Part shown: in pieces, positions 9,510 through 17,738 of the stretch | How positions within the stretch are numbered: position 1 is the stretch's first letter | Layout of the letters: the number at the start of each line of letters is the position of its first letter | DNA from: Crocinitomicaceae bacterium | GTDB taxonomy: Bacteria > Bacteroidota > Bacteroidia > Flavobacteriales_D > Crocinitomicaceae | Direction: 5' to 3' | Assembly: GCA_022448165.1 (NCBI GenBank) | Contig: JAKVAS010000009.1 | Span: forward strand, 1 to 40,753 | Length of the DNA stretch: 40,753 bases | Notes under the pieces: generated by a model | Told to the model about the DNA's origin: nothing | Databases searched by the model: none | Seen by the model: the letters and a program-made list of their open reading frames with translations, nothing else | Made by a program: the position numbers and the translations under genes

Positions 9510-9907
9510 TTATTTGCGTTCAAGTAGTTTGTCTTTGATAGAAACGCTATAGATCACACTCATTCCACTTTCCGTTTTGCTAAGCGCTTTTATTAAGGGG
9601 TTGATAGCTTCGAAAGTTAGATCTTCGGAAATAGCACTTCTTCTACTTGTAAAACAGAGTGTCATAGTACGATAACCCACAAAAGGGTAGTAATCCATGA
9701 ATGCGGAATTGATATTCTTACCTAATTTTTCATCTCTATAACTCATATATAGATCGCCACTTCCTAATCCATCTTCTCGATTATATCCACTAAAAATCAA
9801 GTATGCTTCATCAGATGAGACGTAGACGTTAAATTCGAATTCTTTGGTCTTAATAGGGGCTCCTAACTAAGCTGGCTCTGTGTATTGACCATTTTTTATG
9901 CTATCGT
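9510..9907 (-). pseudogene. Remnant of a PD40/TolB-like repeat protein (C-terminal end only)
   Basis: The minus strand has an open stretch from 9866 down to the stop at 9510-9512 that reads like the C-terminus of Bacteroidota PD40-repeat proteins (YVSSDEAYLIFSGYNRED, GSGDLYMSY, FTSRRSAISEDL). The homology continues upstream in the same frame as 'NGQYTEPA' but is interrupted by a TAG at 9867-9869, and it ends at about 9907, where it runs into the 3' end of the next minus-strand gene. The first ATG-started piece (9510-9800, 96 codons) lacks a signal peptide. I read this as the leftover 3' end of a larger gene whose 5' part has been deleted or replaced. A translated 96-residue product cannot be excluded. 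Confidence 0.6.
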
Positions 9908-11475
9908 TTAATAATTCTGTGATGCGAAAAGGAACCATTTAGGTTTACTGAAATCATGTATAAACCTGTTGAAACCATTGTTCCAACCTCATTTTCGCCA
10001 TTCCATTCTAATGAAATGTCTGTAGAATTTAAAGTTTCATTGTTCAATAAGCGCTTGATGAGTTTTCCTTGTGAATCATATACATAAACAGATAAAATAT
10101 CCCCTGGCATTACTGAAGGACTAAATAGGTTTACTCCATCTGAGAATGGGTTTGGATAAACGCTAAAAATTGACCCTTCGTTGGATGGGTTCATTAATTC
10201 TTCAGTACTTAAAGACATTAGCTCTTCGAGGTCATACGTTTCATCTCCTGGATTATAAAGCATGTAATGCGAATAAACTAAGAACATTTCATCTGAAGTG
10301 TTTAATCCAGCGTAGACCGTTTCAGGAGGATTATTCGGGTTGTGAAGGTTTCCACTAGTGTTGTCGTAGTTCCCCTCAGCGTATAATGTTGCTCCGGATT
10401 CCGCTTTTTGAATGTTTTTGAAGAAATAGAAATCTTGCCACTCGAAATCCCAATGTGGCATATCGATAAGTTTTAGAGTATCCAAATTTGGTTGAATGCC
10501 ATAAACCTTCATGTCTCTGCCTAATAAATGCATATGCGGAAAGACGCTTAAAATGGATATGTCATATGGAAGACCGCCCGAAGGTGGATATTGTGCTGAT
10601 ACTGGGGAGATTTGATCTGGAGGTATCACCATACTCCAATTTTGAAGAACGGGCTCAGTGATAACTTCACGAATTCCAGTTTCTCCTTGTGGATAAAAAT
10701 GGAAAATCACTTTGGTACTATCATATGTGCCGTAGCTACCTTCAGGATAATGCATAGCAAAATATACTTGTGAATTTGCTTGCATCGTCATTCCTAGTTT
10801 CAAGGGTGCTTGAGATGGTAAAGTTAACGGGCTACTTCCCGGAGTATAGCCCATAACAAGTTTAGCATCGGGTGAGCTTGGACCTCCACAATCACCGCCT
10901 ATTGTATCGGTTACAGAATTACCGCTAGGGTCAATGTAAATAAGCGCGTGATGCACGGTTTCCCTGTTTCCAGGAACTATTTCTACTGCACGGATTGTTC
11001 GATCCGTAGGTAAGTTTGAAGGCATTGCAAAACAAACATAGTCATCCCCGTTACTCAAGGCTTTGGACATATATGTCGGGATTTGCACTTCTAAATCACC
11101 ATTTCCCAATAATGATCCTGAAGGAAAGATTGGCGGAGGTGGTGTGTTCGCAGGATTTCCTTCAGGAGTCCCATTACTTATCCAATCAAGGAACATTGTT
11201 TTTTCACTTGGAGTTAAACTTCTGTCGTGAGAATATTGTTGAAAATTATTGTTTGGGGGCCACGGCGGCATCTCGTTTTGAGCAATTGCATCATATAGAA
11301 CGGAAGCCATTGGACTTGTTTCACTATATGTTGTTAATGGGAAGGGGCCAACACCATTTGAATTATGACATTTTGAACATTTGTTATAAACAATTTCAGC
11401 GACATCGTCGCTCCATGTCTGCGCGTTAGCACAATATGCCGCTAAGCATAACATACTTATTAGTAGTTTGTTCAT
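9901..11475 (-). CDS. Secreted copper type II monooxygenase-like protein with N-terminal haem motif and T9SS tail
   Basis: The ATG at 11473-11475 is preferred over the in-frame one at 11544 because it begins a clean signal peptide (MNKLLISML...ANAQ), giving 524 residues. A cytochrome-like segment has CSKCH (C33-H37) followed by MPPWPPN. The main body resembles the two copper domains of peptidylglycine alpha-hydroxylating monooxygenase: H175/H176 (ETVHHALIY) and H242 (YFAMHY) fit the CuH site, and H314/H316 (PHMHLLG) with M397 (SDEMFL) fit the CuM site. The residues expected for both copper sites are thus present, which suggests an active ascorbate- or cytochrome-dependent oxygenase, although the substrate is unknown. 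The C-terminus is a T9SS domain (SVYPNPFSDG). A TACTTTG element on the minus strand (11542-11548) may be its promoter. Confidence 0.83.
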   Translation of the reverse strand: MNKLLISMLCLAAYCANAQTWSDDVAEIVYNKCSKCHNSNGVGPFPLTTYSETSPMASVLYDAIAQNEMPPWPPNNNFQQYSHDRSLTPSEKTMFLDWISNGTPEGNPANTPPPPIFPSGSLLGNGDLEVQIPTYMSKALSNGDDYVCFAMPSNLPTDRTIRAVEIVPGNRETVHHALIYIDPSGNSVTDTIGGDCGGPSSPDAKLVMGYTPGSSPLTLPSQAPLKLGMTMQANSQVYFAMHYPEGSYGTYDSTKVIFHFYPQGETGIREVITEPVLQNWSMVIPPDQISPVSAQYPPSGGLPYDISILSVFPHMHLLGRDMKVYGIQPNLDTLKLIDMPHWDFEWQDFYFFKNIQKAESGATLYAEGNYDNTSGNLHNPNNPPETVYAGLNTSDEMFLVYSHYMLYNPGDETYDLEELMSLSTEELMNPSNEGSIFSVYPNPFSDGVNLFSPSVMPGDILSVYVYDSQGKLIKRLLNNETLNSTDISLEWNGENEVGTMVSTGLYMISVNLNGSFSHHRIIKR

Positions 11476-11555
11476 ATTCGTTGCAATGACTATTTTGTTC
11501 AAAGTACTAAATAAATAATGAAAAAACATAAATTTATAGGCCAAAGTACATTGTT

Positions 11556-13142
11556 ATGCCCAAGTTTATACCTCTTTCTACCTTTAGTAAATATTATAAT
11601 AAGCATTCCGATTTGCTCACCGATGAAGGGATAATAAAGTTTAGAAAATCGATTGAATTAAAAGGAGAGCGTATTGCATTAGAAGCAGGGTTTCAAAGGG
11701 CAGATTACGAAGAATTTGGGGCAAGTTTGAAAAAGCCATCCACGATTATTTTTCAAGGTTGGATTGAACAAAATAAAGGACTATTAGGTTTGTTAACAAA
11801 AGGGGAATTGATAACATTTATTGATACAGGGAAACATCTTGAACATCAGATTTCCTCAACCTATCAGCGTTATGTTTCTCCATATCTTTCTGAAATTCTT
11901 CTTCGGTTTTCAAATAGTAAAAAAGAGTTGTTGGCTCAAGCATTTTCTTACGTGCAATTACTGGATTCTGATCATCGATCGGTGGTAGAGGATCAATTGT
12001 TTAAAGGGCTATCCGATAATTTGAAAGATTTAAAAGCCTTAAATAGAGAGGTCTCTAATGAGCAAGAGTTGGTTAACATTACTAAACCACTATGTTCAGA
12101 TGAGGTTATTGCTTGCGTAAACTACTTGTCAAAGGCTTCTTATGATAAGAAACTGAGTTATGTAGATGAAATCCTTGCAGTGATTAAGACAAAAGCATGC
12201 ACCACTCGGTTTGCTAACTGGATTTTGAAGAGAATGGAGGAGGTGACATTAAATCGCGAGCACGAATACAAGATTGTTGATCTACGAAAAGATTTAGCTC
12301 TAGGAAATATAAGGGTACGAAATAGGGCTAAGGGAAGAACTCCAATTCGTTGGAAAACGATTGGAACAGTACTTTTTATAGGGGGTATGTCGGCATTTTT
12401 GTATTATATAATTATTTACAAACCGTTTAGTGATGTTAATGATCCTCAGTTTACAAACAATACCTCATTTAAGCAATTTTCGCTAGAAGAACGAAAGCGT
12501 ATTGACTCTCTGTTGCAGGAGATGAATAAAAAACGGAAACCCGAAGAAATAAGCATTGATTACGTTGATCCAGGGAGCACAGGGACATCGATTGCCTTAA
12601 GGAGGGCTTTTACAAATGAAACGATGGAAGGGGTATACGAGGATTTATCAAAGGATGCAGATCTGAAAACTAATTATCCTCAGACGCCATGCGGAACCGG
12701 AGGAAATGTTTATAAACGGAATCCTGGGATTATTGCGTTATCAAAAAAAACGGGGAATTATGATGCGATGATGAAGAATGAATCGGATTATGATATTATC
12801 TTTTATGTTTCAGAGAACACTAAAGATGGAGAGGTCCATTCAATGATGATAAAAAAAGGAGAGACAAGAACATTTAAGATGAAGAAAGGTGATGTGTTTA
12901 CTATGGTCGCTGGAAATAATTTTAAACCGTTTATAGAACCCGTTAATGCAGTAATAGAGGAAATTCCCTCCAGTAATTTTGAACGGCATTTTTGTGACAC
13001 CGATCAAAATTACAGAGAGTCAATAAATCTATCTTACTCCGTGTCTTACCCGAAAACAGGAAAAAACAAGTTTATGGTAATGGGAGCAAAAAATGGGTAT
13101 GTCAATTTAATTGATGTTCATCAGGTTTTAGAGGAGTTTTAA
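11556..13142 (+). CDS. Unknown single-span membrane protein with large cytoplasmic and exported halves
   Basis: I do not recognise this 528-residue protein. It has no signal peptide. Residues 1-265 are charged and mostly helical by composition, and one clear transmembrane segment lies at about 268-288 (TVLFIGGMSAFLYYIIIY). Positive residues just before it (RNRAKGRTPIRWK) suggest the N-terminal half is cytoplasmic and the C-terminal 240 residues are periplasmic. That topology resembles sensor or anti-sigma proteins, but no known domain is evident. The start codon is only three bases after a weak TACATTG element, so the start is less certain, although no other early methionine is available. It is divergent from the copper monooxygenase gene and its stop codon overlaps that of the convergent barrel gene. 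Confidence 0.75.
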   Translation: MPKFIPLSTFSKYYNKHSDLLTDEGIIKFRKSIELKGERIALEAGFQRADYEEFGASLKKPSTIIFQGWIEQNKGLLGLLTKGELITFIDTGKHLEHQISSTYQRYVSPYLSEILLRFSNSKKELLAQAFSYVQLLDSDHRSVVEDQLFKGLSDNLKDLKALNREVSNEQELVNITKPLCSDEVIACVNYLSKASYDKKLSYVDEILAVIKTKACTTRFANWILKRMEEVTLNREHEYKIVDLRKDLALGNIRVRNRAKGRTPIRWKTIGTVLFIGGMSAFLYYIIIYKPFSDVNDPQFTNNTSFKQFSLEERKRIDSLLQEMNKKRKPEEISIDYVDPGSTGTSIALRRAFTNETMEGVYEDLSKDADLKTNYPQTPCGTGGNVYKRNPGIIALSKKTGNYDAMMKNESDYDIIFYVSENTKDGEVHSMMIKKGETRTFKMKKGDVFTMVAGNNFKPFIEPVNAVIEEIPSSNFERHFCDTDQNYRESINLSYSVSYPKTGKNKFMVMGAKNGYVNLIDVHQVLEEF

Positions 13143-13909
13143 AGAACGTAAGCTAACGTTGTTTTTAGACCTCCAGAGAATGGCATGAAATAAGTTTTTC
13201 CGCCATATACTGATTGCACACCAGTTCCGATGGTTCCTTCAATTCCAAACCGTACTTTTCTTAAAATGGTTGCGCTAATTCCAAGAGGAGCGTAGATACG
13301 GCCATAGAAACTAGATTTAGAAGCATAAAAATCTGTTTCATGTGTAAAAGTTGATTCTTCAGTAGTTTGATCTATTGTGTTAGTGTTTTCCATTACGACC
13401 ATTTGGTTGTTAAATGAACTTCCCAAACTGGTTCCAACACCAGCATAAAAGTTTAGCCATGGTGCAATTACAGGGCTCTTTTTAAAAAGATAGGCTCCAT
13501 TTAAATTTACTTCATTTACCATATTACAGTAAATGATTGAGTGACTGTTTCCGTTCATTTCATTTCGATCATAAGAAATCATCGGTTCACTAACGATATA
13601 ACTTGCACCGAATCTAATTTCGCGAGAAGCATTAGCCGGTGTGAAGCTGGCGTTTATTCCAAACCTTCCTCCAAAAGAATTTCTGTAAAAAGTTGCATTA
13701 TGATCTGTCAAATCTCGGGATAAAAGAGCCGGGTTTTGTGTTAAGTCATGCATTGTTTGAAGATTCATGTTTTGGTAAATATCCAAATTGACTCCAAGCT
13801 CAACACCAATAGAATTTAGCTTTAATGAAGAAGCTTTTTCTGTGCTTTTTTGTGAAAAAACAGAAGAAGATACTGTCGCTATTACTAAGATTAACAAAGT
13901 CTTTTTCAT
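13139..13909 (-). CDS. Predicted outer-membrane beta-barrel protein, unknown function
   Basis: A 256-residue protein with a clear signal peptide (MKKTLLILVIATVSSSVFSQ). The mature part has alternating polar/hydrophobic strands rich in glycine and aromatic residues (GRFGINASF, NLNGAYLFKK, INFYAGVG-like segments, GRIYAPLGISATIL) and ends in a strand closing with leucine (TTLAYVL), all typical of small outer-membrane barrels. No specific family is recognised. The TAA stop on the minus strand (13139-13141) overlaps the TAA of the convergent gene, with no terminator between them. Confidence 0.75.
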   Translation of the reverse strand: MKKTLLILVIATVSSSVFSQKSTEKASSLKLNSIGVELGVNLDIYQNMNLQTMHDLTQNPALLSRDLTDHNATFYRNSFGGRFGINASFTPANASREIRFGASYIVSEPMISYDRNEMNGNSHSIIYCNMVNEVNLNGAYLFKKSPVIAPWLNFYAGVGTSLGSSFNNQMVVMENTNTIDQTTEESTFTHETDFYASKSSFYGRIYAPLGISATILRKVRFGIEGTIGTGVQSVYGGKTYFMPFSGGLKTTLAYVL

Positions 13910-14048
13910 AATTTGTGTTTTTAATGATGATTCGATTAGTTAACGAGGGGTGGCTACTTATATTGTAAGTACAATGAAAATGAGCTTCAATAAAATTAAT
14001 TCTTGAAGTCGTAAATTGAATCTAAAGAGTGTACCTATTTGATTTCAC

Positions 14049-14056
14049 TATCTTTG
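14049..14056 (+). promoter_or_regulatory. TATCTTTG -7 element upstream of DUF4286-ksgA
   Basis: A perfect match to the Bacteroidota -7 consensus TAnnTTTG. It ends only four bases before the ATG at 14061, so transcription would begin at or next to the start codon and the mRNA would be leaderless or nearly so. No good -33 element is visible. Confidence 0.55.
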
Positions 14057-14060
14057 CGTA

Positions 14061-14375
14061 ATGATTTTATACAATGTTACAGTAAGTATTGACCCATCGG
14101 TTCATCAAGAGTGGCTTAATTGGATGAAAACAAAACATGTTCCGGATGTTATGGCAACAGGGTGTTTTGTAGAAGCTCGAATTTCTCGAGTTAAAGGAGA
14201 GGAAGAAGGAGGGCTTACTTTTGCGATTAGTTATGTATGTGAGTCGCAAGAAATCTATGATCGATATCAGAGCGAACATGCCGCTGTTTTACAAAAAGAG
14301 CATGGCGAAAAATATGCCGGTCAGTTTGCGGCGTTTAGAACTATGCTGACAATACTTGAAGAATTTAAAGCATGA
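14061..14375 (+). CDS. DUF4286 family protein
   Basis: A 104-residue cytosolic protein matching the DUF4286 family of Bacteroidota (opening MILYNVTVSIDPSVHQEWLNWM, with HVPDVMATGCF and ending in FRTMLTILEEF). The fold is expected to be a small alpha/beta dimeric barrel, like the antibiotic-biosynthesis monooxygenase group, but no catalytic role is known. Its last four bases (ATGA) overlap the start of ksgA, so the two are translationally coupled. It probably shares the promoter at 14049. Confidence 0.85.
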   Translation: MILYNVTVSIDPSVHQEWLNWMKTKHVPDVMATGCFVEARISRVKGEEEGGLTFAISYVCESQEIYDRYQSEHAAVLQKEHGEKYAGQFAAFRTMLTILEEFKA

Positions 14376-15145
14376 GTGTAAAAGCAAAAAAGCATTTAGG
14401 ACAGCACTTTTTGACAGATAAAAATACCTGTGAGAAAATAGCGAACCAGTATTCGAGACATCAAGACTGTAATCGTGTATTGGAAATAGGTCCAGGTATG
14501 GGAGCCTTAACGAGTTTTTTGATCGATAGAAAATTAGACGTTTCCGTGATTGAAATTGATACGGAGAGTATTGAGTATTTAACTGAAACGGTTTCAGCAT
14601 TAGACGGAAAAATTCATGAGGCTGATTTTCTTAAAACGGATTTAAAAGAATTAATGGGTGAGGCGCCATTTTCTGTGGTCGGAAACTTTCCATACAATAT
14701 TTCATCTCAAATATTATTTAAGTGTCTTGAGTATAGAAATCAAATCCCTGAAATTATGGGGATGTTTCAACGAGAAGTAGCAAAACGAATTGCGGAGAAA
14801 CCGGGAACGAAACAATATGGAATTATTTCTGTTTTAATTCAAGCCTTTTATGATATAGAATATTGTTTTACGGTAGATGAACATGTTTTTGATCCGCCAC
14901 CAAAGGTGAAATCTGGGGTTATTCGATGTACTAGAAATGAAAGAGATTCTCTTCCATGCAACGAAAAATTGTTCATTCAAATTGTGAAAATGAGTTTTAA
15001 TCAACGAAGAAAAACAATTCGTAACTCAATTAAACAACTCATAAAAGGGAAAGGTCTTGAGCATGAGTATTTAACCTTGCGACCAGAGGTGCTATCGGTT
15101 GAGCAATTTATTGAATTGACGAAGATGGTGGAGCCTCTTGTGTGA
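14372..15145 (+). CDS. ksgA: 16S rRNA dimethyladenosine transferase
   Basis: A 257-residue KsgA/RsmA: it dimethylates two adjacent adenosines in the 3' terminal helix of 16S rRNA during small-subunit maturation, using S-adenosylmethionine. The cofactor loop EIGPGMG (38-44), the acidic residue of EIDTES (61-66) and the catalytic motif NFPYNIS (105-111) are all present. The opening AKKHLGQHFL is the family's hallmark. The C-terminal helical domain (NQRRKTIRNS) is also intact. It overlaps the DUF4286 gene by four bases. Confidence 0.97.
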   Translation: MSVKAKKHLGQHFLTDKNTCEKIANQYSRHQDCNRVLEIGPGMGALTSFLIDRKLDVSVIEIDTESIEYLTETVSALDGKIHEADFLKTDLKELMGEAPFSVVGNFPYNISSQILFKCLEYRNQIPEIMGMFQREVAKRIAEKPGTKQYGIISVLIQAFYDIEYCFTVDEHVFDPPPKVKSGVIRCTRNERDSLPCNEKLFIQIVKMSFNQRRKTIRNSIKQLIKGKGLEHEYLTLRPEVLSVEQFIELTKMVEPLV

Positions 15146-15228
15146 TATAAATCTTCAATAATTCTGGTAGAAGAACCTTGTAGAGTTTAAAAAAATGACT
15201 TTCTTTGTGTTAGATAAATTTATTACAG

Positions 15229-15426
15229 ATGAGTTCAACAGACATTTTTTGGGCAATTGGAGATGCAGCACAATGGGCCTTATCATTTTTTCAAAATGAT
15301 TTTCCACTTACAGGAATGATGAATTTAGGGGTGTTACTCCTAGGGTTTGTTGGGTTGTTCATTTGGTTATCAAAACAGATTAAATACAACGAAGCGGCTG
15401 CGTCTAATCCAGATCAGTTAAAATAA
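15229..15426 (+). CDS. Small conserved inner-membrane protein
   Basis: A 65-residue protein with one strongly hydrophobic helix (about residues 29-49, NLGVLLLGFVGLFIWLSKQ) after an amphipathic start rich in tryptophan and phenylalanine. The tail is short and polar. I recognise the general type as a conserved Bacteroidota membrane protein of unknown function. It sits between ksgA and ispD and is followed immediately by a good terminator, which supports it being a real gene. Confidence 0.75.
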   Translation: MSSTDIFWAIGDAAQWALSFFQNDFPLTGMMNLGVLLLGFVGLFIWLSKQIKYNEAAASNPDQLK

Positions 15427-15444
15427 GTTGAATACAAGATATTT

Positions 15445-15478
15445 AAAAGGTCATTCGTTTAAACGGATGACCTTTTTT
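15445..15478 (+). terminator. Intrinsic terminator after the small membrane protein
   Basis: AAAAGGTCATTCG (15445-15457) pairs with CGGATGACCTTTT (15464-15476), 13 base pairs including one T-G wobble, with a six-base loop and a run of six T at 15473-15478. The A-rich 5' arm means it can also work on the other strand. Confidence 0.85.
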
Positions 15479-15510
15479 CGTAAGTGATAATTTATGATTA
15501 AGTTCAGGGG

Positions 15511-16173
15511 ATGGCAAGAAATTCAATAATCATTACAGCGGGAGGGGTAGGGAAACGCATGCAATCTTCCTTACCAAAGCAATTCATTCAAATAGTGGAA
15601 AAGCCTATTTTGATGTATACGATTGAAAGGTTTTATCATTTTGACCCAAAGTCCGATATCATTGTAACACTTCCGCAAGAATGGATGTCATACTGGGAAG
15701 AACTCATAATGGATCAAGATTTTAGGATCCCACATCGTGTTGTAGAAGGAGGGAAAGAGCGATATTATTCAATAAAAAATGCGTTAGAGAAATGTTCTGG
15801 TGAAATTATATCTGTGCATGATGGCGTTCGCCCCTTAGTAAGTGATGAGACGCTTAAGAATTGTTTTCGAACGGCTCGAGAAAAGGGAACAGCTGTTCCT
15901 GTAATTCCAATTAAGGAATCGGTTCGAGTAAAAACGAAGGAAGGTACAATTGCAGTGGATAGGTCTGATTACTTAATTGTTCAAACACCTCAATCGTTTA
16001 AAAAGGAAATTTTGATAGAGGCATATGCAAGAGAGTATCATAAAGGAATTACTGATGACGCAAGCTTGGTGGAAGAGGCAGGGTATGATATAACAATTGT
16101 TTCTGGGAATGTTGAAAATATTAAAATCACAGATCAATCAGACCTAAAATTCGCAGAGTTGTTCCTTAAATAA
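15511..16173 (+). CDS. ispD: 2-C-methyl-D-erythritol 4-phosphate cytidylyltransferase
   Basis: A 220-residue IspD, which makes CDP-methylerythritol from MEP and CTP in the non-mevalonate isoprenoid pathway. The nucleotide-binding opening AGGVGKRM (10-17) with PKQF (22-25), the VHDGVRPL segment, IPIKESV, the RSDYLIVQTPQSF stretch and TDDASLVE are all family motifs. Length is normal. It lies just after the terminator at 15445-15478 and before metF, so it probably has its own promoter in the short gap. Confidence 0.95.
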   Translation: MARNSIIITAGGVGKRMQSSLPKQFIQIVEKPILMYTIERFYHFDPKSDIIVTLPQEWMSYWEELIMDQDFRIPHRVVEGGKERYYSIKNALEKCSGEIISVHDGVRPLVSDETLKNCFRTAREKGTAVPVIPIKESVRVKTKEGTIAVDRSDYLIVQTPQSFKKEILIEAYAREYHKGITDDASLVEEAGYDITIVSGNVENIKITDQSDLKFAELFLK

Positions 16174-16206
16174 GTCTAATTTTCTATGTCAACCGTTCAA
16201 TAAGTG

Positions 16207-16214
16207 TATCTTTG
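16207..16214 (+). promoter_or_regulatory. TATCTTTG -7 element upstream of metF
   Basis: A perfect TAnnTTTG match 20 bases before the metF ATG, giving a short leader of about 15 bases. No clear -33 element. Confidence 0.55.
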
Positions 16215-16234
16215 GCGTTCATTGAAAAGCAATC

Positions 16235-17185
16235 ATGAAGGTAACCGATCATATAAAAGCGGCAAAAGACACGCTTTTTTCATTTGAAATCCTCCCTCCA
16301 CTTAAAGGGAAAAGTATCCAATCTATTTTTGACGGAATTGATCCGTTAATGGAGTTTAATCCAAAGTTTGTAAATGTAACGTACCACCGTGAGGAATATA
16401 TTTATAAGGAGCGGGATCAAGGTTTGTTAGAAAAGATTGCCATACGAAAACGTCCAGGGACCGTTGGTATTTGTGCAGCTATTATGAACAAGTATCAAGT
16501 GGATGCAGTACCGCACCTTATCTGTGGAGGTTTTGGAACCGAAGAAACAGAGAACGCGTTAATCGATCTTCAGTTTTTAGGAATTGATAATGTTTTAGCG
16601 TTGCGAGGAGACTCGATTAAAACTGAATCAAATTTCAGACCTCATCCGAATGGACACAGATATGCAGTCGAATTGATAGGTCAAATTAGTGAGATGAATC
16701 AAGGGAATTATCTTTTGGATGATATTAATCTTGAACCTACAGATTTTTGTATTGGGGCTGCAGGATACCCTGAAAAGCATTTCGAAGCAATGAACTTAGC
16801 GACAGATTTAGAATATATGAAAGCGAAGGTAGATGCGGGTGCAGAATATATTGTTACACAAATGTTCTTCGATAATAAAAAATACTTCGAATTTGTAGAA
16901 GCGTGCCGTGCAATTGGAATTACGGTTCCTATTATTCCGGGGCTTAAGCCAATTAAAAGTATGAATCATATTTCATTCTTACCAAAATTCTTCCATATTG
17001 ATTATCCAGAAGAACTTTCAAAAGAGTTATTGAAATGCAAAAATAATGAGCAGGTGTCAGCACTTGGAGTTGAATGGGGAATTCACCAATCAAAAGAGCT
17101 TAAGGCAATGGGTGCACCATGTATACATTATTACACAATGTCTAATTCGGCTTCTGTAAAGTCGATCGCCAAAGAAATTTTTTAA
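16235..17185 (+). CDS. metF: 5,10-Methylenetetrahydrofolate reductase
   Basis: A 316-residue MetF, the FAD enzyme that reduces methylene-THF to methyl-THF for methionine synthesis. The catalytic glutamate is E18 in FSFEILPP. Other motifs are NVTYHREE, the NVLALRGD strand, the CIGAAGYPEKH segment, the DAGAEYIVTQMFFD stretch and IIPGLKPI. The full length matches bacterial MetF. The next gene starts one base after its TAA (17187), so the two form an operon even though the second encodes an unrelated secreted protein. Confidence 0.96.
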   Translation: MKVTDHIKAAKDTLFSFEILPPLKGKSIQSIFDGIDPLMEFNPKFVNVTYHREEYIYKERDQGLLEKIAIRKRPGTVGICAAIMNKYQVDAVPHLICGGFGTEETENALIDLQFLGIDNVLALRGDSIKTESNFRPHPNGHRYAVELIGQISEMNQGNYLLDDINLEPTDFCIGAAGYPEKHFEAMNLATDLEYMKAKVDAGAEYIVTQMFFDNKKYFEFVEACRAIGITVPIIPGLKPIKSMNHISFLPKFFHIDYPEELSKELLKCKNNEQVSALGVEWGIHQSKELKAMGAPCIHYYTMSNSASVKSIAKEIF

Positions 17186-17186
17186 G

Positions 17187-17738
17187 ATGAAAGAGTTATT
17201 ACTAATTACCGTTTTATTAGTCTCGTCTGTATCATTTGGACAGAAGAAGTCTAAAAGGAAACCAAATTTAAAACTAACGAATGCGCTGGTTATTGGACAG
17301 GTTGATACGGCGGAAGACCGTTATTCGTTAGAGATTAATCTAACGGATATGTTTACACGAAATGGAGTGAAAACGGCACCTTCATTGAATATTCTTAAAT
17401 TAGGAAATGATTCGCAATTATTGGCAACAGATTCTTTAGGTCAAATTGTAAAAGCTAAGGGTTATGATACTTATGTACTTGTATCTGTAAAAGGGTATGA
17501 TCATAAATTTCATGTAACTAACTTAAGTGATGATTTTGAAACAGCGTTAGGTCAAGCGAGCTTTTTTGACCTTTATAGAGAAGGAATTGTATCAATTAGC
17601 TTTGAATTTAAATTCTTTAGAGAAGGAAAGTGTGTGCATGCGGAAGTTATTAAATGTGGAAATGTCGGAAGTAGAGAGTCTGTTTTAAAGCGCCTTCGTA
17701 AGAAAACGACAAAGCGGATTGTTAAGCGCTGGAAATAA
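17187..17738 (+). CDS. Secreted conserved hypothetical protein
   Basis: A 183-residue protein with a signal peptide (MKELLLITVLLVSSVSFGQ). The mature part is basic and looks alpha/beta: 'ALVIGQVDTAEDRYSLEINLTDMF', 'YDTYVLVSVKGYD' and a lysine/arginine-rich end (RKKTTKRIVKRW). I believe similar proteins occur across Bacteroidota without an assigned role; a periplasmic location is likely. It follows metF with a one-base gap. Its TAA directly abuts the TAA of the convergent hydrolase gene at 17739, with no terminator in between. Confidence 0.8.
   Translation: MKELLLITVLLVSSVSFGQKKSKRKPNLKLTNALVIGQVDTAEDRYSLEINLTDMFTRNGVKTAPSLNILKLGNDSQLLATDSLGQIVKAKGYDTYVLVSVKGYDHKFHVTNLSDDFETALGQASFFDLYREGIVSISFEFKFFREGKCVHAEVIKCGNVGSRESVLKRLRKKTTKRIVKRWK

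Noticed and set aside
11016-11429. 137-codon plus-strand open frame
   Set aside because: Opposite the copper monooxygenase gene, whose motifs are clear in the other strand.
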